A stretch of 64,000 nucleotides of DNA, taken from assembly GCF_000716715.1 (NCBI RefSeq), contig NZ_JNYJ01000038.1, positions 204,001-268,000 of the forward strand, in the 5' to 3' direction. This document shows, piece after piece, positions 57,942 through 64,000 of this stretch. The notes beneath the pieces were generated by a model. That model was given only the letters and a program-made list of their open reading frames with translations. It had not been told where the DNA came from and ran no database searches. This DNA comes from Dactylosporangium aurantiacum (GTDB taxonomy: Bacteria; Actinomycetota; Actinomycetes; Mycobacteriales; Micromonosporaceae). A program made the position numbers and the translations under genes. Every line of letters begins with the position of its first letter. Within the stretch, counting starts at the first letter, position 1.

Positions 57942-58904
57942 ATGGACACGAAGATGCCGGCCGTGATCAGCACGGCGCAAGGGTTGCGGGACGTCGAGTT
58001 GCCGGTGCCGACCCCGGGTGCGCGGGACCTGCTGGTCCGGGTGCACGCCGTCTCGGTGAACCCGGTCGACCACAAGGTGCGCCGCGGCGGCGGCGACAAG
58101 GTGCTGGGCTGGGACGCGGCCGGGGTGGTGGTAGCGGTGGGCAGCGAGGTGAGCCTCTTCACCCCCGGCGACGAGGTGTACTACGCGGGCAGCATCGACC
58201 GGCCGGGCACCAACGCGCGGCTGCACCTGGTCGACGAGCGGATCGTCGGGCACAAGCCGCGGTCGCTGAGCTTCGCCGCCGCGGCGGCGCTGCCGCTGAC
58301 GACGATCACGGCGTGGGAGACGCTGTTCGACCGGTTCCGGCTGGACGCCGGGTCGACGGGCACGCTGCTGGTGCTGGGCGCCGCCGGCGGGGTCGGCTCG
58401 ATGGTGATCCAGCTGGCGCGGGCGCTGACGGGCCTGCGGGTGGTCGGGTCCGCGTCACGTGACGAGTCTCGCACCTGGGCCCTGGACCTGGGGGCGCACG
58501 ACGTCGTGGGCCACGACGACCTCCCCGAAGGGGTGGATTACATCTTCTCGCCGAACACGGGCGCGCCGGGGCTGATCGAGCGCTTCGCGCGGATCCTCCG
58601 GCCCGGCGGCGCGATCACCGCGATCGACGAGCCGGAAGGGCTGGACCTGCTGCCGTTGAAGGCGAAGAGCATCAGCTTCCACTGGGAGCTGATGTTCACC
58701 CGGCCGCTGTTCCAGACGCCCGACATGATCGCCCAGCACGAGCTGCTGGACCGGGTCGCCGACCTCGTCGACGCGGGCACGATCCGCTCGACGCTCACCA
58801 CCCAGCTGTCGCCGATCGACGCGGCGACGCTCACCCGAGCCCACGAAATGGTTGAAGGCGGACATATGGTCGGCAAGGTGGTCGTCGCGGAGCCGCTACA
58901 GTAA
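57942..58904 (+). CDS. MDR-family NADPH quinone/alkenal reductase
   Basis: Medium-chain dehydrogenase/reductase of 320 aa. GroES-like N-terminal domain (VHAVSVNPVDHKVRRG) and Rossmann domain with LVLGAAGGVGSMVIQLA. The usual catalytic zinc Cys/His set is absent, so a zinc-free quinone oxidoreductase or alkenal reductase is likely despite the name of the related zinc-binding ADH family. It is probably controlled by the divergent HxlR regulator, a common pairing in response to quinones or aldehydes. Confidence 0.88.
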   Translation: MDTKMPAVISTAQGLRDVELPVPTPGARDLLVRVHAVSVNPVDHKVRRGGGDKVLGWDAAGVVVAVGSEVSLFTPGDEVYYAGSIDRPGTNARLHLVDERIVGHKPRSLSFAAAAALPLTTITAWETLFDRFRLDAGSTGTLLVLGAAGGVGSMVIQLARALTGLRVVGSASRDESRTWALDLGAHDVVGHDDLPEGVDYIFSPNTGAPGLIERFARILRPGGAITAIDEPEGLDLLPLKAKSISFHWELMFTRPLFQTPDMIAQHELLDRVADLVDAGTIRSTLTTQLSPIDAATLTRAHEMVEGGHMVGKVVVAEPLQ

Positions 58905-58943
58905 TTCCTCGAAGTCTCCCCATCCCCCGTGGGAAGGACCGTC

Positions 58944-59813
58944 GTGGACTGGCCTCCGTTCCTTGAGTTCAGCGTGCCCACCGCGCTGGCCGTCTGGGTC
59001 GCCGCGGTGGCGGTGAGCCTGTGGCGCTCCCGTCCGCGGCTGCCCGAGCCCGGGCCGGCCCGCTCGGACCTGCCGGGGCAGGAGCCGCCGGCGGTGGTCA
59101 GCCTGATGGTCAACCGGTGGCGTTCCGACGAGGACGCGATCGACAGCACCCTGCTGGACCTGGCGGCCCGGGGGTTCCTGGAGCTGCGGGAGACCGGTGC
59201 CGAGCCGGCGCAGACGACGGCCCGGCTGCGCAAGGGCGACGGGCGCAGCCTGACGTCCTATGAGCAGCAGATCCTGGACCGGGTGCACCGCCTGTCGGTC
59301 AACGGGGAGACGACGCTGACCAGCCTGGCCTTCGACAGCTGGACGGAGGCGCGCAAGTGGCGGCGCGCCTTCTACCAGGCCGTGGTGCAGGAGGCGCGGG
59401 CGCGCGGGCTGTGCCGGCCGCGCCTGTCCTCGACGACGCGGCGGGCGCTGCTGCTCGGCGCGATCGTGCCGGCGGTGCTGATGTTCGTGACCTGGTGGTG
59501 GGTGGACAGTGAGCTCAGCGCCAAGGTGCCCGACCAGGTCACCGGCGCGATCATCGGCGCCGCCGCGGTCTATCTGGCGCAGTACTTCGTGGTCGACTTC
59601 GGCTGGGCCGACCAGACCACCCCGGAGGGGGTGGCCGCGACGGAGAGCTGGCTGGCGCTGCGGGAGCACCTGAGCACGGTCGAGGGCGTGGCCGATCTCG
59701 CCCCGGCCGACGTCGCGTCGTGGGGTCGTGAGATGGCGTACGCCTCAGCCCTGGGCGTCCTGTCCGCCGACGAGGCACTGGTGCGCCTCACGCCCGGAGC
59801 CCGCTCCCGCTGA
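58944..59813 (+). CDS. membrane protein resembling the C-terminal part of DUF2207 proteins
   Basis: Protein of 289 aa: one N-terminal helix (about 11-27), a cytoplasmic domain with AIDSTLLDLAARGFLEL and YEQQILDRVH, two further helices (about 170-190 and 202-222), and a soluble C-terminus (ESWLALREHLSTVE). These blocks occur in DUF2207 membrane proteins, whose external N-terminal domain is missing here. Function unknown. GTG 58944 is set by AAGGA 5 nt upstream. Confidence 0.75.
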   Translation: MDWPPFLEFSVPTALAVWVAAVAVSLWRSRPRLPEPGPARSDLPGQEPPAVVSLMVNRWRSDEDAIDSTLLDLAARGFLELRETGAEPAQTTARLRKGDGRSLTSYEQQILDRVHRLSVNGETTLTSLAFDSWTEARKWRRAFYQAVVQEARARGLCRPRLSSTTRRALLLGAIVPAVLMFVTWWWVDSELSAKVPDQVTGAIIGAAAVYLAQYFVVDFGWADQTTPEGVAATESWLALREHLSTVEGVADLAPADVASWGREMAYASALGVLSADEALVRLTPGARSR

Positions 59814-59975
59814 GCCGCGCGGGGCCCGCTGAGCCGCGCGGTGCCCCTCCTCCTTGAGCCGCACGGAACCTGCTCCCGCTGAGCCTGCTCCCTGGGCCTG
59901 CTCCCCGTTGGGCCAGGCGGAACCTGCTCCCGCTGAGGCGGGCAGAGCCCGCTCCCGCGCATCACGCCCGGGCCG
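59806..59975. repeat. degenerate repeat region at a convergent junction
   Basis: CTGAGCCGCGCGG and GGAACCTGCTCCCGCTGAG recur in irregular spacing between the membrane-protein gene and rho. Less regular than the 30-, 27- and 45-bp arrays. Confidence 0.5.
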
Positions 59976-59980
59976 CGCTT

Positions 59981-60006
59981 CCGCCGCGCCGCCCCGGCGC
60001 GGGCGG
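59981..60006. terminator. terminator beside rho
   Basis: CCGCC-GCGCCG / CGGCGC-(G)-GGCGG stem with a 3-nt loop and one bulge, ending 3 bp from the rho stop. Confidence 0.65.
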
Positions 60007-60009
60007 CGG

Positions 60010-61227
60010 TCAGCTCGCGTTGCCGCGCAGCAGCAGGGTGAGGAACTCGGCGTTGGACTGGGTCTTCGCCAGCCGGTCCAGCAGCTGCTCGGTGGCCGAC
60101 TGGTTGCTGGCGGCCAGCGCCTTGCGGAGGCGGGAGACGGCGAGCAGCTCGTCGGGGTGCAGGATGACGTCGTCGCGGCGGGTGCTGGAGGCGTCGATGT
60201 CGATCGCCGGGAAGACGCGGCGGTCGGCAAGCTTGCGGTCGAGCTTGAGCTCGGCGTTGCCGGTGCCCTTGAACTCCTCGAAGATGACCGTGTCGCCGGT
60301 CGAGCCGGTCTCGACCAGGGCCGAGGCGATGATGGTGAGCGACCCGCCGTTCTCGATGTTGCGGGCGGCGCCGAGGAGGCGCTTCGGCGGGTAGAGCGCG
60401 TTGGCGTCGATGCCGCCGGTCAGGATGCGGCCGGAGGCCGGGGCGGAGTTGTTGTAGGCCCGGCCGAGCCGGGTGATGGAGTCGAGCAGCAGGACCACGT
60501 CGTGGCCCAGCTCGACGAGCCGCTTGGCGCGCTCGATGGCGAGCTCCGCGATGCCGGTGTGCTCCGACGGCGGCCGGTCGAACGTGGAGGCGATGACCTC
60601 GCCCTGGATGGACCGCTGCATCTCGGTGACCTCTTCGGGTCGCTCGTCGATGAGCAGGACCATGATGTGGACCTCGGGGTTGTTCCGCGCGATCGCGTTG
60701 GCGATCGACTGCAGGACCATCGTCTTGCCGGCCTTCGGCGGTGAGACGATGAGCGCGCGCTGGCCCTTGCCGATCGGCATGACCAGGTCGATGAGCCGGT
60801 TGGTCAGCTGCCGCGGCCCGGTCTCCAGGCGCAGCCGCTCCTGCGGGAACAGCGCGGTGAGCTTGCTGAACTCGGGCCGGTTGCGGGCCCATTCGGGATC
60901 GTTGCCGTGGACGGTGTCCAGGCGGGTGAGGGTCGAGCCGTTGGCGCTGCCGGTGATCGCGTCGCCGTGGCGCAGCCCGTACCGCCGGACCATGGCTGCC
61001 GGGATCGTGACGTCGTCCGGGCCGGGGCTGTAGCTGTCGACCCGCAGGATCATCTTGTCGCGGTGGAGGTCGGCGATGCCGGCCACGTCGCGGGCCTCGC
61101 CCGACTCCGGGGGCTGAGGCTGGTTGCCGGGGCGGCTGTGGTCCCGGTTGCGCGGAGATCGGGTGCGGCGGGGCTTCGCCGGATGACTCTGCTTGGCGTT
61201 TCGATCCAACACTTCGGTTGGGGCCAT
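60010..61227 (-). CDS. rho: transcription termination factor Rho, short form
   Basis: Hexameric RNA helicase/ATPase of 405 aa. A basic disordered N-terminus (1-45) is followed by the RNA-binding cold-shock-like domain (about 55-125; GLRHGDAITG) and the RecA-like motor: Walker A PPKAGKT (K168), Walker B VVLLLDSITRL, and the Q/R-loop regions. Main actinobacterial Rho proteins are usually 600-700 aa with a long insertion and an N-terminal Rho_N domain, both absent here. It may be a second, compact Rho. GAGGAGG lies 7 nt before the ATG. Confidence 0.9.
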   Translation of the reverse strand: MAPTEVLDRNAKQSHPAKPRRTRSPRNRDHSRPGNQPQPPESGEARDVAGIADLHRDKMILRVDSYSPGPDDVTIPAAMVRRYGLRHGDAITGSANGSTLTRLDTVHGNDPEWARNRPEFSKLTALFPQERLRLETGPRQLTNRLIDLVMPIGKGQRALIVSPPKAGKTMVLQSIANAIARNNPEVHIMVLLIDERPEEVTEMQRSIQGEVIASTFDRPPSEHTGIAELAIERAKRLVELGHDVVLLLDSITRLGRAYNNSAPASGRILTGGIDANALYPPKRLLGAARNIENGGSLTIIASALVETGSTGDTVIFEEFKGTGNAELKLDRKLADRRVFPAIDIDASSTRRDDVILHPDELLAVSRLRKALAASNQSATEQLLDRLAKTQSNAEFLTLLLRGNAS

Positions 61228-61526
61228 GGGCGTCCTCCTCGGGACTGGCGTGTGAGATGGCTTGTGTCCCTGAGAACACTGGCCGAAACGCGTGTGACTG
61301 TGGCTTCCTGCGAGAGGGCGTGACACGCGTTTGAGAAAGGTGGTCCCCGGGCGACAGACTGCCGACTTCCGCGGGACTGGCTTGACCGTAGCTCGTCAAG
61401 CCGTCCAGGGCAAGTATCTGTCCGTAGTCGACACGCTACCTTCCGGCAACCGTGCGGCGGACCAACCCGCACCATCCCGGCGGAACTCTGATTGGTGTCA
61501 GACAGCACACCAGCTCGGGGGTTGAC

Positions 61527-61790
61527 ATGAACAGCACGTTCGACGCGGTCCGCGCCGAGGCCCTCTTCGCCTCCGCCCTGCAGGCGTCGCAGGCGCCGAC
61601 ACCGGTGCAGGTCCGCGCCGCGGTGACCGCGACCCTGCGCCGCTTCGGCGTCAAGGGCTGCGCCGCCCGGGTCGCCGGCGAGTTCGGCGAGTACCCGGAG
61701 ACCGCCGCCGCGCGGATGAGCTGGGCGCTCGGGATGATCGAGACCGCGTACCAGGACCTGGCCGCCCGCGAGTTTGCATACGCCGGCTGA
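61527..61790 (+). CDS. small helical protein, paralogue A (87 aa)
   Basis: Unknown function. The sequence STFDAVRAEALFASALQASQ opens a helical fold that continues with RAAVTATLRRFGVKGCAARV and a conserved PETAAARMSWAL. It is about two-thirds identical by eye to the protein at 62579-62854. Resembles a small DNA-binding or adaptor protein, but no family is named. ATG 61527 lies after a GGGGG stretch. Confidence 0.75.
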   Translation: MNSTFDAVRAEALFASALQASQAPTPVQVRAAVTATLRRFGVKGCAARVAGEFGEYPETAAARMSWALGMIETAYQDLAAREFAYAG

Positions 61791-61834
61791 CCTGCGAGGC
61801 GTTTCCGATCTCCGTGATGCGGTAAGACTGCAGT

Positions 61835-62191
61835 GTGGACCTGCGCCTGACCGTCGACCTGCCGCGCGATCTCGATCGCATGAACACCCTCAGGCACGTC
61901 CTGGACGGCGCGCTCGCCGGCCTCGGCGTCGACGAGCAGAAACGCACCGACATCGGCCTGATCGTCTCCGAGACGTGGGCGAACGTGATCACCCATGTGC
62001 GGGTGGGCGTCGCCTTCCAGGTCCGCGCCACCGTTGACGAGAAGGCGTGCGTGATCGAAGTCACGTCACCCCCGGACGCTCCCGACGCGCTCCTTCCGTC
62101 GCAACCTTCCCTGCAGGTCGTCTCGGCCCTGGCCGACACCGTCGACGTCGGTAGGGACGACCTGCTGCTGAGAGTGGTGAAGCAGCTGTGA
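61835..62191 (+). CDS. RsbW-like anti-sigma factor / GHKL ATP-binding protein
   Basis: Short GHKL-type protein of 118 aa, as in anti-sigma/serine-kinase partner-switch proteins. The N-box is visible (IVSE46-TWAN50-VITH), but the G1 ATP-lid motif (DxGxG) is replaced by SPPDAPD, so kinase activity may be lost. TAAGAC lies 6 nt before the GTG, suggesting a leaderless start. It overlaps the STAS gene by 4 bp (GTGA). Confidence 0.78.
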   Translation: MDLRLTVDLPRDLDRMNTLRHVLDGALAGLGVDEQKRTDIGLIVSETWANVITHVRVGVAFQVRATVDEKACVIEVTSPPDAPDALLPSQPSLQVVSALADTVDVGRDDLLLRVVKQL

Positions 62192-62499
62192 CCGCATTCG
62201 CCGCGATGGTCTCCCCCGCCGCCGACGGCTCGGTCACGGTGACCGCCACCGGCGAGCTCGACATGACGAGCGCACCCACCCTCATCGAGTCGCTGCGCGA
62301 CGCCATCCGCGCGTACGCGCCCACCCGGGTCGATCTCGACCTCACCGGCGTGCCCTTCATGGACTCGACCGGCATCCAGGTACTGGTAGCCGCCCAGGCC
62401 GACGTGGACGGCGACCTGCGCATCACCGGCACCAGCCCGGCCGTGCACCGGCTGCTGCAGCTGACCGGCCTGCTCGAGACGTTCGGACTCACCGTTTAG
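62188..62499 (+). CDS. STAS-domain anti-sigma factor antagonist
   Basis: RsbV/SpoIIAA-like protein of 103 aa. One STAS domain: GELDMTSAPTL, then VDLDLTGVPFMDSTG with the phosphorylatable Ser60, and a C-terminal helix (VHRLLQLTGLLETF). Translationally coupled to the RsbW-like gene; the two should bind each other. The target sigma factor may be the SigB/SigF-type gene at 63735, 1.2 kb away, which is inference. Confidence 0.9.
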   Translation: MTAFAAMVSPAADGSVTVTATGELDMTSAPTLIESLRDAIRAYAPTRVDLDLTGVPFMDSTGIQVLVAAQADVDGDLRITGTSPAVHRLLQLTGLLETFGLTV

Positions 62500-62578
62500 C
62501 AACCGAACAGCGATCATCTCGGCACCCGGCCAGGAGTTAGCTGGACCACAGCAGGGAGCAACGAGCAGGAGGTACACC

Positions 62579-62854
62579 ATGGAGTCAACATTCGAAGCGG
62601 TCCGCGCCGAAGCACTCTTCGCCTCCACGTTGCAGATGTCGCAAGGAGCGGCGGACGCCGACGTGCGTGCCGCGGTGACGATGACCCTGCGGCGCATCGG
62701 CGTGCAGGGCTGCGTCTCGCGGGTCGCCACCGAGTTCGGTGACCACCCGGAGACGGCCTCGACCCGGATGAAATGGGCGCTGCGGATGATCCGGCACGCG
62801 TACGCCGAGTCGTGCACGCCCGAGGTCCATGCCAGCCCGGCCGCCCTGGCGTAG
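62579..62854 (+). CDS. small helical protein, paralogue B (91 aa)
   Basis: Paralogue of the protein at 61527-61790 with the same STFEAVRAEALFAS opening and PETASTRMKWAL block, ending in a short extra tail. AGGAGG lies 6 nt before the ATG. The two copies flank the partner-switch pair, which suggests a shared regulatory function. Unknown family. Confidence 0.78.
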   Translation: MESTFEAVRAEALFASTLQMSQGAADADVRAAVTMTLRRIGVQGCVSRVATEFGDHPETASTRMKWALRMIRHAYAESCTPEVHASPAALA

Positions 62855-62926
62855 GCGGCCCCGCACGGGAAGCGCCCCATGAGCCCACCCGATGACCGTG
62901 CACACCGGATGACCGTGAACACCGCA

Positions 62927-62959
62927 AAGCCCCCGCCGGAAAGCTCCGGACGGGGGCTT
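62927..62959. terminator. bidirectional terminator
   Basis: AAGCCCCCG / CGGGGGCTT with an inner CCGG stem, between paralogue B and cold-shock copy 2 (convergent). Confidence 0.85.
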
Positions 62960-63008
62960 GCTACTCCTTCGGCCGTGAAGCGGGTCTCGGCCTACGACTG
63001 GGGGTGTG

Positions 63009-63212
63009 TCAGACCGGACGGATGTTGTCGGCCTGAGGCCCCTTCTGGCCCTGAGTGATCTCGAACTCGACCTTCTGACCCTCGGTCAGCTCGCGGTAGC
63101 CGGTGGCCTGGATCGCCGAGTAGTGCGCGAACACATCGGGTCCACCGTTGTCCTGCGAGATGAAGCCGTAGCCCTTCTCCGAGTTGAACCACTTCACCGT
63201 GCCTGATGCCAC
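63009..63212 (-). CDS. CspA-family cold-shock protein (copy 2)
   Basis: OB-fold nucleic-acid chaperone of 67 aa, the same length as copy 1. RNP1 KGYGFI and RNP2 VFAHY are present; [10 protein letters not shown] start. It differs from copy 1 in the loop after RNP1 (SQDNGGPD). Own terminator downstream, divergent from the sigma-factor gene. Confidence 0.95.
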   Translation of the reverse strand: MASGTVKWFNSEKGYGFISQDNGGPDVFAHYSAIQATGYRELTEGQKVEFEITQGQKGPQADNIRPV

Positions 63213-63734
63213 GTGTAACTCCTTAGCGACGACACCCCGATCCGCACCTCACGGATCAATGTTGAATCAGGTGCACGCCACGGGTGAGACGGTAGCTTGC
63301 GCGCTGCGAAAACGCAGCCCCGGTATCGGCATACGGACCCGATCGACTACCGAATCGAAATGCACAACCATTGCTTTGATACACACAGCGTATTGAGACG
63401 ATGTACGTTCAGTGATATAGCGAGCCGCTTCAACATCGTGGGAGCGCTCATCTCGCTTTTGGCGCATCGTTCTAGTACAGTCGGGCTCGGTCGCCTCGTC
63501 CGAACGGACGATTTAGGGCTTACCGTCCAGCAGCGGCGGAATGGGCCCTCCGGCTGACCTCGCAGGTCTTGCACCGGCGCTCAAACAACGGGTGCCGAGA
63601 GCGATTCCCGACCGGCGCCGGCTTCAGTGCGCGCAGCGCCAGCCCGGCACGGTGACGAAACCCCTTCCCGCACGGCCGCCAGTGCCGTGCCGTCACCGCG
63701 GATCCGGTCACCCGCACCAGAAGGGTCATTCCCG
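63213..63734. other. 520-bp AT-richer divergent region between csp copy 2 and the sigma gene
   Basis: The lowest-GC stretch of the window (about 63290-63480). It must hold both promoters. A perfect palindrome TCGTCCG-AA-CGGACGA lies at 63496-63511 and could be an operator. I cannot place a confident SigB/SigF-type promoter. No gene. Confidence 0.5.
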
Positions 63735-64000
63735 ATGACGATCTCTGTCTCCGCCTCCGCTCCTGCCACCGCCCCGACGTCGCGGGACGTCAGCCGCGCC
63801 ATCGCCAGGAGCCACGAGACCCCGACCGAGACCAGCAGCAGGGCCAACGACGCGCAGGCCAAGGCCCTGCTGTCCCTGCTCGCCGACCTGCCCGCCGGCG
63901 CCGACCGCGACCGGGTCCGGGCCCGGCTCATCGAGCTGTACATCCCGCTCGCCGAGTACCTCGCGCGCCGCTTCCGCAACCGCGGCGAGCAGTTCGACGA
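63735..64000 (+). CDS. SigB/SigF-family RNA polymerase sigma factor, 3' truncated by window
   Basis: First 88 residues only. After a Ser/Thr/Ala-rich N-terminus comes ARLIELYIPLAEYLARRFRN, then RGEQFD, the start of region 1.2/2 of SigB/SigF/SigG-type alternative sigma factors. Such factors are controlled by RsbW/RsbV partner switching, matching the genes at 61835-62499. AAGGGT lies 8 nt before the ATG. Confidence 0.85.
   Translation, partial: MTISVSASAPATAPTSRDVSRAIARSHETPTETSSRANDAQAKALLSLLADLPAGADRDRVRARLIELYIPLAEYLARRFRNRGEQFD

Overview
The window is about 73% GC by eye, uses GTG starts freely and has no tRNA or rRNA genes. Gene content (glucosyl-3-phosphoglycerate synthase, DUF3263, ECF and SigB/SigF-type sigma factors, HxlR and DeoR regulators, short leaderless starts) points to a filamentous actinomycete. 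Micromonosporaceae (Actinoplanes or a relative) is my best guess; this is inference from gene style, not a database match.

Layout. 1-5.4 kb: a membrane-anchored subtilisin, a 30-bp minisatellite, a double GNAT acetyltransferase, a 75-aa protein and an M19 dipeptidase. 5.4-7.7 kb: a solo groEL behind two CIRCE operators and a cold-shock gene. 8-12.6 kb: a PaaN-like aldehyde dehydrogenase, an MFS pump divergent from its ArsR-like regulator, and a second double GNAT protein. 12.9-15.4 kb: threonine synthase behind a SAM riboswitch, and gpgS. 15.4-22.5 kb: an ABC exporter whose ATPase is fused to a secreted-type hydrolase, a Cdc48-like AAA protein and a DUF3263 protein. 22.6-25.7 kb: an amino-sugar module (DeoR regulator divergent from ROK kinase and nagA, with paired operators). 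25.7-36.2 kb: lactonase, desaturase, DUF1684, a secreted LPLVGGL-repeat protein, a two-RCK channel-like protein, secreted trypsin-like protease, PAP2 phosphatase, EmrB-type MFS and an MmyB-type regulator. 36.4-42.7 kb: a 1936-aa secreted ThuA/sugar-dehydrogenase/PKD/CBM protein coupled to a small anchored protein. 42.4-54.2 kb: a DMT transporter, a coiled-coil membrane protein, a ricin-domain protein, a 1311-aa Hsp90-like ATPase with eight tandem repeats, an MFS protein, and an ECF sigma factor fused through a membrane helix to a glycoside hydrolase. 54.4-64 kb: Tex, a methyltransferase with an HxlR regulator, a reductase, a membrane protein, a short Rho, a partner-switch pair (RsbW-like and STAS) between two paralogous small proteins, a second cold-shock gene, and the start of a SigB/SigF-type sigma factor.

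Most unusual items: the Hsp90-like protein with eight 63-67 aa C-terminal repeats (a candidate conflict/immune protein), the sigma factor-glycosidase fusion, and the hydrolase-ABC ATPase fusion. At the genome level, many start codons sit 6-8 nt after a TANNNT box (leaderless transcripts), minisatellites lie at gene 3' ends, mostly at convergent junctions, and several convergent genes lack a stop codon before they run into the gene on the other strand.
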